Origin: Histomonas meleagridis
Taxonomy: Eukaryota > Parabasalia > Tritrichomonadida > Dientamoebidae
Direction of reading: 5' to 3'
Assembly: GCA_020186115.1 (NCBI GenBank)
Contig: WSYJ01000187.1
Coordinates: forward strand, 1-64,000
Length of the DNA stretch: 64,000 nucleotides
Notes under the pieces: generated by a model
What the model saw: the letters and a program-made list of their open reading frames with translations, nothing else
What the model was told of the DNA's origin: nothing
The model's database searches: none
Shown here: positions 1 through 9,047 of the stretch, piece after piece
Layout of the letters: each line of letters starts with the position of its first letter
Numbering within the stretch: the stretch's first letter is position 1
Position numbers and translations under genes: made by a program

Positions 1-500
1 TTAAAAATTTTATAATCCATAATAATATTTGGAAACTATTTATTTAATTTAATACAGCACTTATGTTTGCATCTTCAAATGGTCGTATAGAAATAGTTAA
101 ATTGCTTCTTGAACAAGAAGGAATTGATATTAATGCTAAAACCATTTATTTATTTTGTTTTTATTTTAATTTAATAATTTTCTATTTCAAAATAATATTT
201 GGAATTTTTTTTAAATTATTTGATACAGCACTTATTTGGGCATCTAAAAAAGGTCATATAGAAATAGTTAATTTACTTCGTGTGAAAGGTGCGGTTCAAA
301 ATTTCAATTCTGGGAATTTTAATGAACCAGCAACAAAAAGTAATACTTTATCTTTATCAGAGGTAAATAATATTTTATTTTTAGGCGAAATGTTAAATTC
401 TAAAAACTTGAATTTTGAAGATAAAATTCAAACAAATAATTCAAATGAAAAATATGTTTCAAATTTCATTAAAAAAAAACATAAGTACCCAAACAGATAA
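1..500 (+). CDS. Ankyrin-repeat protein, 3' end (partial at window edge)
   Basis: The gene enters from outside the window. Two ankyrin units are visible, each with the pattern T-A-L-I-x-A-x-x-x-G-x-I-E-I-V-x-L-L (about 60-150 and 223-285), followed by an Asn/Ser-rich tail ending at a TAA at 498-500. An AT-rich stretch of about 80 bases (about 142-222) separates the units. It stays open here and would encode a Phe/Ile/Tyr-rich insert that is not ankyrin-like. A similar AT-rich stretch lies before the first unit (about 1-55). The same spacer type occurs in the other ankyrin copies of this window. Ankyrin repeats mediate protein binding; no specific partner can be inferred. It could be a functional gene end with unspliced introns, or a relic. 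Confidence 0.6.
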
Positions 501-736
501 AATAAATCACAGCCCAAGAAAAACATTAAAATTACCATATTCTCAAAATACATTATGGATAAACCTTCCATAAAATTGATATTAGTAATAATAGAAAATG
601 ATACAGCTGGTTTAAAAATGCGAACATTGAATAGAAATAAGTGTTATTAATTGCACTGATTTATAGATATTAAATAAACGTTTAAAAAAAATTTTCAAAA
701 TGTTTTTCATATAACAATTCCACAAAAAGTGACTCA

Positions 737-1625
737 ATGCTTAAATTTGAAGAAAAATTTCTTCCTTCAGATAGAATTTTTTTTTTTTTTTTTTTAGAAA
801 CATTTCCAGAAGAGAAAGGTAACTTACCAGATGTCGTTACTGAATTTATTCTTAATATATTTGAAGTTACAGAAAATAATCAAGAAAGTGTTATTCAAAC
901 AGCAGTTAGTTTTATTCGAACATGGAATGAACTTGGTTATAAATTCCCACAACGAGTTATGGATTTATTATTTTATGTTTCGTTTAAACAACTAATTTTT
1001 TTCTTTCACAACTTTCAATTCTTTCTTCTTCTTATGAACAAAATAATTGGCTTTTTCATTCAATAATCAATTTTATTGAAGAAAACGTTGAATTTTTTAA
1101 CGAATCCATAGCAAAAGATTTTCCTATTTGGGAATTTCTATACTTAACAAGTTTGATACAGATTTCTTTAATAAGTCAGATATTCTTTCTATACCATACA
1201 ATGAACGTCCATATTCATTTCTATTCGAATCCATTCTCTTTGGGTTACCAACAAATGTTTCATATCATTTCAATGATTGCATAAATTCATTTTCAAATTT
1301 TCTTTCAACATTAAATAGCAAAGTATCAAATTTACTGTTAAGTACACTTGTAACAATTTTCCCTAATGAAACACTTTCGAATATTTCAATTTCATTTTCG
1401 CGGCTTCAGTCGCAAAGTTTATGTTTTCTTTATAATTACAATAACAAAACGAATGAAAATATAAAATTTAATGACACAACTACAGCTATGAAATTAATTC
1501 CATTAAATAAAGAAATTGCAGAAAATATTATAAATAAAAATGAAACAGAAGAAACAATGATATTAAAAGAAGTGATTGAACATTATAATAATGAAACGTC
1601 ACATGTTGTTATAGATACAAATTAA
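737..1625 (+). pseudogene. Frame-broken alpha-solenoid gene remnant
   Basis: Coding-like sequence runs through three successive frames. The first (737-1066) begins at an ATG and reads like helical-repeat protein up to about residue 85. A second frame continues it over about 990-1180, with helix-like, Asn/Glu/Phe-rich text. A third frame (about 1128-1625) ends at TAA. At least two frame changes are needed, and a T-run of about 17 bases lies at 776-795. The composition resembles HEAT/armadillo-type transport proteins, but no family is recognised with confidence. It is either a pseudogene or a gene carrying homopolymer sequencing errors. Confidence 0.4.
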
Positions 1626-1660
1626 TAAATAAATAAATAAAAATTTATTTTTATTTTTAT

Positions 1661-3057
1661 TTATTGTTCTATAATTTGAAGTTCATTCATCATTTGTTGC
1701 CCAAGTTTCGATATTTCGTCGTTTTCTGAATTTATAAGTTTCTCTATTAAAGAAATGAATTCATCACATGTGAAAAATGTCGATGAAATTCCATTTTTAC
1801 TTTGATGATAATAAATTAAAAGTTTTATAACTTTCGAAAGAAGAAATTCTTCATCAAATGAAATAATATTAATAATTTCTTCAAGAAATTCTTCATCAAA
1901 AATAATATCAAAATCATTAAAATATAAAATAATATCTGAAAGTAATGAAATATAAATTTTTTTATCTTTAAATGATGAAATTTTAATTTGTTCTTCTAAA
2001 AATAAAATAAATTCTTCAAATTCATTAAAAATTTCTGGAAAAATTTCAAATATTTCTGGCGTACAAAAACTAAAAAATTTACAAATATTCGAAATAATTA
2101 AATTATTTCTCGAATAAAAATATGTTTTAATTTCATTAACATTTAATATTTCTCGTAAAATTTCTTTTTATTTTTAATTAATAATATAATTCGTTGAAGT
2201 ATTATATAATATGATTAAATAATTTCAAAATTTAATGTATTTATTCGAAATTTGTTAATTATTCGTATTAATTCATAAATTAATTCATAAAGTTCTTCAT
2301 CATTTTCAAGTAAAAAATTTATTGAATAAATAGAAAAATGTAAATTTTCTTTTATTAATGTTTCCTTTATATATTTAATAAGAACTTTTGATATTTCATT
2401 CGGTGGTTGTGTAAATTTACTTAAAAGATAAATAATTTCTGAATTTAATATTTTCGAATTTGAACATTGATTCGATTTAGAAAAGAAAAATTCAATTTGT
2501 TCAATTGATGAAAATATATTTATATTAATGTTAATAAGTTTCGGAAGAATATTATGAAAAAGAATTAAAAGATTATCTGAATTTATTTGATTTGATGAAT
2601 TTAAAAATATAATTGGAAGATTAATGAAGAAATTACTGTTTTGAAACATCCATTCGATAAAAGTTTTATGTAATGAAGAAAGAAGACTGAAAAAAATTAG
2701 AATTATCGGATAAAGTTCATGCATTTCATCTTGAAGAATATTAAATAAATGATATGAAAAATTCGTTTTATCAAATGTACGAATAAAAAATGTAACATCA
2801 ATCATATTTTTTTGAAAAAGATCAAAATCTTCTGCAAAAAATTGAATTACTAAGTTTAATGTTGCTAAACATTTTGGAATATTTTGTTCATTATAAGAAT
2901 TAATAAAAAATATACAATAATTTTGAAATGTCTGAAAATCAAAATCAAGAAAATCTTCAAGTTCTTCTGTTGAAATAACCTTTGCATTTGAGGAAATAGT
3001 GTCTTTAATCCTTATAGATGATTTTGGAATTAATTTCGATTTGAAATTACATTCCAT
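1661..3057 (-). pseudogene. Helical-repeat hypothetical protein with a frame break
   Basis: From an ATG at 3057 an open frame of 280 residues runs to a stop at 2215. The protein is rich in Phe, Ile, Asn and Leu, with many amphipathic helices typical of armadillo-like trichomonad proteins. Downstream, in another frame, about 165 more residues of the same character run from about 2167 to a TAA at 1661-1663. The two parts are separated by about 45 bases where all frames are closed or non-coding-like. I read this as one gene of about 460 codons broken near 2170-2215. The family is not recognised. The 280-residue first part could also be a complete protein. Confidence 0.4.
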
Positions 3058-3830
3058 TTATTCTGATGAAAAAAATTGTATTGTATCGGACGATACTTAA
3101 ATGAAAACTTTACTCGTTCTGAAATTTTTTATAATGTCTTGTTTCATTTGGATAAAAGAAAACAGTAGAATCTCTAAAAACAACGCTTTGAACTTTTTGG
3201 AGATATTGGAGATTTATAATCATTATCTACTCTTAAAATATCAGGTGGCAAAAAACCACTTTTGGTATATTTCGGTTTTGACTCGAAATTGAAGAAAATT
3301 CCATAAAAATAAAAAAATTTTATTTATACAAAGAAAACAGTATACAATCAGACAATATGAGAAAATATCTTGATAATTTACGTCTTTATTATCTGATTAT
3401 AAAGAGAAAAATCTGATTTTAATTTTGTTCTGCCACAAATTTATATAAGTTTCTGATTACAGAGTGAGTATGCTTATGGTTGCAACTATGAATATAAGCA
3501 AAATAGGATTGCTCACATATATTATTTTTAAAATATAAAAGAATTTATAAATATGCTAAAAATCCAATACTATTTAAAAAGAAAAAAAAAAGCAATTTCC
3601 AAAGAAGACCTCGAGCTTATTCGAGAAATCACTATAGATCTAGAAATCGCTCACGAAACAAGCTACAAAAGAGTATAAACCTCAAACTCATGAACGATGT
3701 AAACCTTTTAAAACCAAATATTTAATTGAATTTTTGTTTCAATTACTGGTTGAGATAATTTTTTGCATGGTCATTGAAAATGTTATGTAAAGTATTAAAT
3801 TTAAATTTAAAATCCAACCAATTGGCTCTA
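3058..3830. other. Intergenic region, no supported gene
   Basis: AT-rich, with a few short open frames that have no coding character. It separates the minus-strand solenoid gene from the plus-strand Rab. An alternative, longer Rab reading could start at an ATG at 3780, which has a TCATTG six bases upstream resembling the trichomonad initiator (TCA+1). The added residues do not look GTPase-like. Confidence 0.5.
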
Positions 3831-4424
3831 ATGCAAGCGTCCGAAAAAGAAACTATCATAGTAAAAGTTGTATTTGTTGGAACATCATCAGTTGGGAAAA
3901 CCAGCTTGATGAATGCTACAACTGAGGTAGATATTGAAGAACCACAAGCACCAACAATTGGTGCATGTTTCATTTTTAAAACATATGAAGTCGAAGACTC
4001 AATAATTAGATTACATATCTGGGATACAGCAGGACAAGAAAGATTTAGAAGCTTAACTCCTTCATACTTTCGTGATGCAGAATATATTATAATTGTTTAT
4101 GCAGTTAACAATAGACCATCATTTGAAGAAGTTGACAAATGGTATGAAAGTATTTTAAATTCGTGCCCGAATAGACCGAGTTTGATATTAATTGGAAACA
4201 AAATTGACTTGACTGATGATGTTTGTGTCTTAAGGGAGGAAGGCAAACAAAAGGCCGAACAAATCGGAGCTTCTTTCTACGAAATGAGTGCCAAAACGAA
4301 ACCACCTTTAATTAACATAGTTTTTCAGAACATTGTAAATGATTTCGTTGCGAACAGATCAATTAAATATGAATATTCTGCAGAAACAAAAATAGAATTT
4401 GAAGCAAAGAAAGGATGTTGCTAA
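3831..4424 (+). CDS. Rab-family small GTPase
   Basis: The 197-residue protein has all Ras-superfamily nucleotide-binding motifs: P-loop G-T-S-S-V-G-K-T (about residues 16-23), the switch-1 Thr in P-T-I-G, the switch-2 motif D-T-A-G-Q-E-R-F-R with catalytic Gln, the guanine motif G-N-K-I-D-L, and S-A-K. It ends in K-K-G-C-C, the double-cysteine geranylgeranylation signal of Rabs. Rabs cycle between GDP and GTP and recruit effectors to specific membranes of the vesicle transport system. ATG 3831 is chosen because it gives a normal Rab N-terminus (M-Q-A-S-E-K-E-T); an upstream ATG at 3780 would add 17 residues of non-Rab sequence. The nearest human subfamily cannot be decided by eye. The following gene, a PAP2 phosphatase, lies on the same strand about 180 bases downstream. 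Confidence 0.9.
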   Translation: MQASEKETIIVKVVFVGTSSVGKTSLMNATTEVDIEEPQAPTIGACFIFKTYEVEDSIIRLHIWDTAGQERFRSLTPSYFRDAEYIIIVYAVNNRPSFEEVDKWYESILNSCPNRPSLILIGNKIDLTDDVCVLREEGKQKAEQIGASFYEMSAKTKPPLINIVFQNIVNDFVANRSIKYEYSAETKIEFEAKKGCC

Positions 4425-4605
4425 TATATATATTAATAAAATTTTCGCTAGAGATAAAACATAATCATAGAATAAAAATTTATGTTAAAATTAATGTTCA
4501 ATGTTTTCTCTTTATGATTTTTTACTTAAAAAAATTACATTGCGAAAAAGAAAAAAAAACGTATAGAAATAAACATTTGAAAATTCAATCAAATACGTTT
4601 GTAAA

Positions 4606-5337
4606 ATGCCAACCACAGATGAAGTTCTACTTGATTATCACATAGTAGATATAATTATAGTATTAATTCTTGGTTTCATCTGGTTTATATTACAACATTT
4701 AAATCCAAATCGGTTATATGTTCCAAAACAGGATCCTCGATGCAGTTACCCTCATTATAATTCAGGTGTGACAGAAAAATCAAATTTATTGATTTGCGTA
4801 ATAATACCTTATATTGGGTATACGATACTTTATGTAATTTTAAAAACAAAAGGAACATTTAATATTATACGTCCTTTTGATTACATTTATATATTAATTA
4901 GTCACGTTGGATGTATTGCAATTTCTAATGTCATTTGTAACTTTTTGAAACTACAAGTTGGTAGACCAAGACCAGATTTTTATTCATTATTAGGACAAAA
5001 TGCAAATGCCGATACTTTGATGCCAGATGATATGTCAATTAACCGCTATAGAGAATGCTTCAAATCATTCCCTTCTGGGCATACAACATCTGCTGCATGC
5101 GGAATGATTTTTACATCAATGTTTTTCAGAAAAGTTCTTGTGACTAATCAGTTTTGGGCGTTTTTTCTTATAAGCTTGCCACTATTTTATAGCTTTTATA
5201 TTGCAGCAATGAGAGTGACTGAATACAGACATCACTTTGAAGATATTTTGTGCGGCTTTATCATTGGATTTGTCATTCCCCTTTTGTTTTTTTCAAGTAC
5301 AGATAGCACATTATTCACGCAGAAGGTATATCCATGA
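4606..5337 (+). CDS. PAP2-family lipid phosphate phosphatase
   Basis: The 243-residue integral membrane protein has about six hydrophobic helices. The three active-site motifs of the PAP2/LPP superfamily are in order: K-L-Q-V-G-R-P-R-P (about residues 109-117), P-S-G-H-T with the catalytic His (about 148-152), and R-V-T-E-Y-R-H-H-F-E-D with the nucleophilic His (about 200-210). Such enzymes remove phosphate from phosphatidic acid or related lipid phosphates and act in ER, Golgi or plasma membranes. Length and topology fit the family. The start ATG follows an AT-rich leader. Substrate preference cannot be read from the sequence. Confidence 0.88.
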   Translation: MPTTDEVLLDYHIVDIIIVLILGFIWFILQHLNPNRLYVPKQDPRCSYPHYNSGVTEKSNLLICVIIPYIGYTILYVILKTKGTFNIIRPFDYIYILISHVGCIAISNVICNFLKLQVGRPRPDFYSLLGQNANADTLMPDDMSINRYRECFKSFPSGHTTSAACGMIFTSMFFRKVLVTNQFWAFFLISLPLFYSFYIAAMRVTEYRHHFEDILCGFIIGFVIPLLFFSSTDSTLFTQKVYP

Positions 5338-5635
5338 ATCAGATAGGTTACTGCTAGAAATAGTACTTTGCTTGTTAAACAATATATTACTAAATCTTTT
5401 GATATTTTTATGTGAGAAAAATATCTAGAAATTTATTTTTGTATATTCATCCAATCGCCATGGTGATTATTGAAAATTTCTCTGTAAATTTGGATGTTTT
5501 CTATGATATCAAACAAAAAACTGATTCTTATTATTCCTAGAATCAAGTTGAATAATTCGAATTATTGAAATTTTTTCCACTTTGAAGATACACTTTTTGA
5601 CGGTTATGTTAAGTGTAAATTTGACACTTTTGTTC

Positions 5636-6811
5636 ATGCTGAAGGCAATTTATATCATCAACAAAGAACCAGTTCCAATTGTTGCAAAATTACAACGCGG
5701 AGATATAGAATCCGACATTGCAAATGAAATATGTGAAATTATAAGTTCTGCGCCCACTCCTTCATCAATATTACCACTCGTTTCTAATCCAAACCACTCA
5801 TTTTGCATTAAGCAATCAGGCGAAGTTTTTCTTGCTGCTGTTGTTGACGGTGATGGTCAAGCAATTTTCTATTTATCTATTTTAGATCAACTTGAAGAAC
5901 TTCTTCATCTTTATATAGAAAATCCACTTACCGACTATGGCATCAAAGAAAACTTTTCCAATGTTTATCGTTTACTTGATATTTTTGTTGATAGTGGTTA
6001 TCCGCTTGTTGATGATTATAATGCCATGATTCAATTCATCCCACCAAAAGGGAAAACAGAGAAAGGTCAAATCAACACCATATACCCCTGGCGTGCGAGT
6101 GGTTTTACATACAAGAAGCAACAAGTTTTACTTGATGTTACTGAATACATAGATTATTGTGTTTCTTCCAATGGGAAAGTTGATCTCAGCCAGATACGAG
6201 GTGATATATATGCCCTTACTGAAGTGAATGGTAATCCCAAATGTTCATTTCAATGGAAGAATTCGCCATACTTTGAAGACATATCATTTCATCGATGTGT
6301 TGATGTCACAAACTTCCAAACGACGCATCGCCTTGAAATGATACCTCCGCAGGGCAACTGCCTCATTGCGCAGTACCGCATGCAACAACGTACAAAACCG
6401 CCAATTGATGTCAAAATTGCATTGGTGCCGATGCATGGCAAAATGGACATACGCTTAACGGTCACCGCCGAAAGAGATCTTTATGACACTAACATAAAGT
6501 GGGAAATTATCTCTCCAACTGCTTCAACACTTACAACTAAAAATGGTAACATAACAATCACCGGAAATGAAATTAGTTGGAACATTGGGACATTGAAGAA
6601 TACAAAAGTGGCGGAATTGTCTGGTGGAGTGGAATGCGATGAATCTTGTAGACAAACAACATTTAGAATTGGTTTTAGAATAGATGGACAATTGGCTAGT
6701 GAATGTGAAATAGGTACAGTACAATTGGATGGTGCTGAGAAAGGCGCTTTCGCTGGCGCAAAATATAAAACATATGCAGGAAAATATCAAATGAGAGCTG
6801 GATTGGCATAA
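5636..6811 (+). CDS. AP-3 complex mu subunit
   Basis: The 391-residue protein has an N-terminal longin-like domain (about residues 1-135) and a C-terminal mu-homology domain (about 160-391). The hallmark P-W-R followed by L-D-V-T-E-Y-I-D at the start of the mu-homology domain matches the AP medium-chain signature. The spacing and lack of an AP-2-like phosphorylated linker point to AP-3, which sorts cargo from Golgi/endosomes to lysosome-related compartments through Yxx-phi signals. ATG 5636 is chosen because M-L-K-A-I-Y-I-I-N-K resembles the first beta strand of mu subunits. An in-frame ATG at 5606 would add ten hydrophobic residues. The stop lies in TAAA, a trichomonad poly(A) signal. Assignment to AP-3 rather than another AP complex is an inference. 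Confidence 0.8.
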   Translation: MLKAIYIINKEPVPIVAKLQRGDIESDIANEICEIISSAPTPSSILPLVSNPNHSFCIKQSGEVFLAAVVDGDGQAIFYLSILDQLEELLHLYIENPLTDYGIKENFSNVYRLLDIFVDSGYPLVDDYNAMIQFIPPKGKTEKGQINTIYPWRASGFTYKKQQVLLDVTEYIDYCVSSNGKVDLSQIRGDIYALTEVNGNPKCSFQWKNSPYFEDISFHRCVDVTNFQTTHRLEMIPPQGNCLIAQYRMQQRTKPPIDVKIALVPMHGKMDIRLTVTAERDLYDTNIKWEIISPTASTLTTKNGNITITGNEISWNIGTLKNTKVAELSGGVECDESCRQTTFRIGFRIDGQLASECEIGTVQLDGAEKGAFAGAKYKTYAGKYQMRAGLA

Positions 6812-6902
6812 ACTAATTTTGAAAGATTTTTTTTTTTGTTTAATTTTAATGTACAAAAAGTAGTAACGTTACCAAATGTCACTCAAAGAAAAAAAAAAGA
6901 TT

Positions 6903-7031
6903 TCAATTTTGGCTTATATAAGATCTCATTCCAGAATCTTCAATGATTTTAAACATTGAACTCAAGTGATCATGTATTTTTTTAACCATTTTATTTTCAA
7001 AATAGTGCATAAATTCATCAAAGAAATCCAT
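6903..7031 (-). CDS. Possible 42-residue protein upstream of Maf1
   Basis: A short open frame from ATG 7031 to TGA at 6903-6905 encodes a Phe/His/Met-rich helical peptide without recognisable motif. It would be transcribed divergently from Maf1, with about 145 bases between the ATGs. The corresponding sequence is absent beside the right-arm Maf1, because the duplication ends just inside this gene's upstream region (about 7058). It may be a real small gene or chance; no function is proposed. Confidence 0.25.
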   Translation of the reverse strand: MDFFDEFMHYFENKMVKKIHDHLSSMFKIIEDSGMRSYISQN

Positions 7032-7083
7032 TTTAACTAATAATTGTGAGGTAAACAGCGAAAAACGAAAGAAGAAACGCCGC

Positions 7084-7091
7084 GGTTCGAA
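7084..7091 (+). promoter_or_regulatory. B-box-like GGTTCGAA element in the Maf1 leader
   Basis: GGTTCGAA in a GC-rich island (about 7077-7100) within an otherwise AT-rich leader, 85 bases before the Maf1 ATG. It resembles the Pol III internal promoter B box (GGTTCGANTCC), but the last two positions differ. The same octamer is kept in the right copy (42222-42229, opposite strand). Functional meaning is speculative. Confidence 0.2.
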
Positions 7092-7175
7092 GGAGCCCGT
7101 TTTGTATTCAAAAGTAAAATCTTTGTATTGAAATCGTTCAACCGTCACCACTTTTTGAGGCCTCTTCCTTTTTCG

Positions 7176-7808
7176 ATGAAGTGGTTCAACAGCCGCGCAT
7201 TGTTCAATGTTGGTCAAGAAATTACGGCGCGGTGCATGACTGCACATAATATATTTAGTCAGATTGAATGTTTCAGTGTTGATATCAATGATTTTCAAAA
7301 CTATTCAAACATAGGAAACATAAGTTTTCCACCATCAGAACCGCAAGCAATAACAATGACACCATCATTACCAACAGACCCAGATGAAACAACATTTCGG
7401 ATTTTACAAACAGCGATTAGTTATGCTTTTCCAGATTTTGACTTTTCATATCTTACACCGCATTGTTTTAAAGTTGCAGATTCACCAGAAAGAATTCGAA
7501 ACAACATGTCTTGGAATTTTACATCATCTTTGCCTTATTCAGAGGACTTATTTCAACGTGTCTGGAATGCTATTGAATGCGAGATTCAACCTGCAACATG
7601 TGATATATATACATATGAGCCACCATGCTCAGACGCATTTTCAGCTATGGGAGCATTATGGAATGTCAGTTATTTCTTTTTCAATGTTAAGCAAAGGAAA
7701 ATTCTTCATTTCCATATGCGTGAAGGAGCATCAGACTTTGAACCTATGCTGGACGAAGAAAATGACATTTACAGTCTCGAAGAACAATATTCATTCTCTA
7801 TCTTTTAA
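7176..7808 (+). CDS. MAF1: Maf1 homologue, RNA polymerase III repressor (left copy)
   Basis: The 210-residue protein matches Maf1 along its length. It begins M-K-W-F-N with the conserved N-terminal block ending near I-E-C-F-S. A central D-F-D-F-S-Y-L-T-P-H segment lies before S-W-N-F-T, followed by the W-N-A-I-E-C-E-I ... C-D-I-Y-T-Y core and G-A-L-W-N-V-S-Y-F-F-F-N. Maf1 binds Pol III and Brf1 under stress or starvation and shuts down tRNA and 5S rRNA synthesis; its activity is controlled by phosphorylation in other eukaryotes. ATG 7176 gives the family's normal start. An identical protein is encoded by the right arm (41505-42137). The stop lies in TAAA. The linker that is long and acidic in animals is short here, as in many protists. 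Confidence 0.92.
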   Translation: MKWFNSRALFNVGQEITARCMTAHNIFSQIECFSVDINDFQNYSNIGNISFPPSEPQAITMTPSLPTDPDETTFRILQTAISYAFPDFDFSYLTPHCFKVADSPERIRNNMSWNFTSSLPYSEDLFQRVWNAIECEIQPATCDIYTYEPPCSDAFSAMGALWNVSYFFFNVKQRKILHFHMREGASDFEPMLDEENDIYSLEEQYSFSIF

Positions 7809-8099
7809 ATTGTTAATTTATAAAAAATTTATTAAAAATACTTTTTTCATGGCAAATGTAATCATGATCATTGGGATTAAAAACTTTGCTCGTGTGTAAC
7901 ATTGCTCGTTTAAACTTTGAAAAAAAAATAAATACGACCAATTAACAATTCAAAAATAAACGTCCGTTTTGGAGTGGCCCAAAAGTGATTTGGCCAAACT
8001 CAACAAAAATCGAAGAAATGTTCTAAAAGTAATAGACAAAATAAGACAAATTAATACCAAAACGATTTATTTTTGCCATATTACAACCAATTTATTGGC

Positions 8100-8675
8100 T
8101 TATGCTGTAGTTTCTTGCGTTTCGACTGGATTATACTGTTCTTGTGCTTGCACTTGCACTCGTCCTTGAGATTGTATTTGGTTCATTTCTGTTACATCAA
8201 CTGGAGGTGGAATCATAACTTTTGTTTTTTCTTCTTGGTTCTGTTTGTTGGCTCCTTTCTTGGATCTTCCATTCAGACTAATCCACCTATTTTTGACTGT
8301 GATATCAGTTCTTTTTGGAAAGAACTTGGCAATTCGTGACCATTGAGAACCAAGCTCTTTATATTTTTCACGAAGCAGTTCGTCCTCTGCTTCACTCCAT
8401 GGACCATTTGAAACAGACGGTGAAAGATAATGTTTCCATCTTTCACGACATTGGCGTGCATTACGATTATTCATCTGAGAAGCAATGTTACGCCAATCAT
8501 TTGTCCCATATGTTAAAACTAAGCTTTTTAATTTCTCATCTTCTTCGTTTGAAAACTTTCTCCGTGAAATTGGAGTTTTATGAATTGGAATATTCCCTGG
8601 ATTTGTCCCTTGAAAGCTTTGCATCCAATTAATGAATTGAGAATTTATCCCCGAGGGGGTGACATTGGGATTCAT
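8100..8675 (-). CDS. R2R3 Myb-like DNA-binding protein (left copy)
   Basis: The 191-residue protein has two Myb/SANT repeats. Repeat one starts at R-R-K-F-S-N-E-E-D-E-K-L (about residue 36) and ends C-R-E-R-W-K-H-Y-L. Repeat two starts G-P-W-S-E-A-E-D-E-L-L and ends V-K-N-R-W-I-S-L. It has a basic patch, then a Gln-rich tail. Single-domain R2R3 proteins of this size are the typical trichomonad Myb transcription factors that bind promoter elements. ATG 8675 is used; the frame is open further upstream but reads as leader. The leader contains TTTGGCGCG 17-25 bases before the ATG, kept in the right copy. The right-arm counterpart (40293-40907) differs at roughly one residue in nine, unlike the neighbouring duplicated genes, which are identical. 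Confidence 0.9.
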   Translation of the reverse strand: MNPNVTPSGINSQFINWMQSFQGTNPGNIPIHKTPISRRKFSNEEDEKLKSLVLTYGTNDWRNIASQMNNRNARQCRERWKHYLSPSVSNGPWSEAEDELLREKYKELGSQWSRIAKFFPKRTDITVKNRWISLNGRSKKGANKQNQEEKTKVMIPPPVDVTEMNQIQSQGRVQVQAQEQYNPVETQETTA

Positions 8676-9047
8676 TTTTTGAAAAAACGCGCCAAAATAA
8701 CCGTGGCATTCAATTGAAACGATACCATCGTTTTGTTTTTGTGAAATTTTTCGGTTAAACCGGTACTTCAAATAACGACTGTTGGATCCAACGAATGAAG
8801 ATCTTCATTTTTAGTTTCTAATGAATTCATTAATTAATTTTCTTAAAGTAACAAGATAACTTTGTCAAATAATTTTTTCATTTTCTTGAGCCAAATTCGT
8901 TTATAATATTTTATCAATGTGTTTTTAATACATTTTTTATCTTTTTGCTTCATCAAAAGGTTTTCGTTAAGAAGATCAAAGAATTAATTATTGTTTAAAC
9001 AAAAAAAGAGTGGCTAAAAATATCTGTTAGGATTTACTTGAGTCAAA

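Larger units (their letters stand above)
7058..7930 (+). repeat. Inverted duplication, block A, left copy (pairs with about 41390-42256)
   Basis: This block contains Maf1 plus about 115 bases of 5' flank and about 120 bases of 3' flank. It is nearly identical to the reverse complement of about 41390-42256. The outer edge lies at a shared GAAAAACGAAAG (left) or GAAAAAACGAAAG (right). The inner edge fades after TGTGTAACATTG. Confidence 0.9.

Noticed and set aside
6903-7298. 131-codon minus-strand open frame overlapping the Maf1 5' end
   Set aside because: The part over Maf1 is antisense to a clear gene, and its 'start' is not supported. Only the short 6903-7031 portion was kept as a weak candidate.
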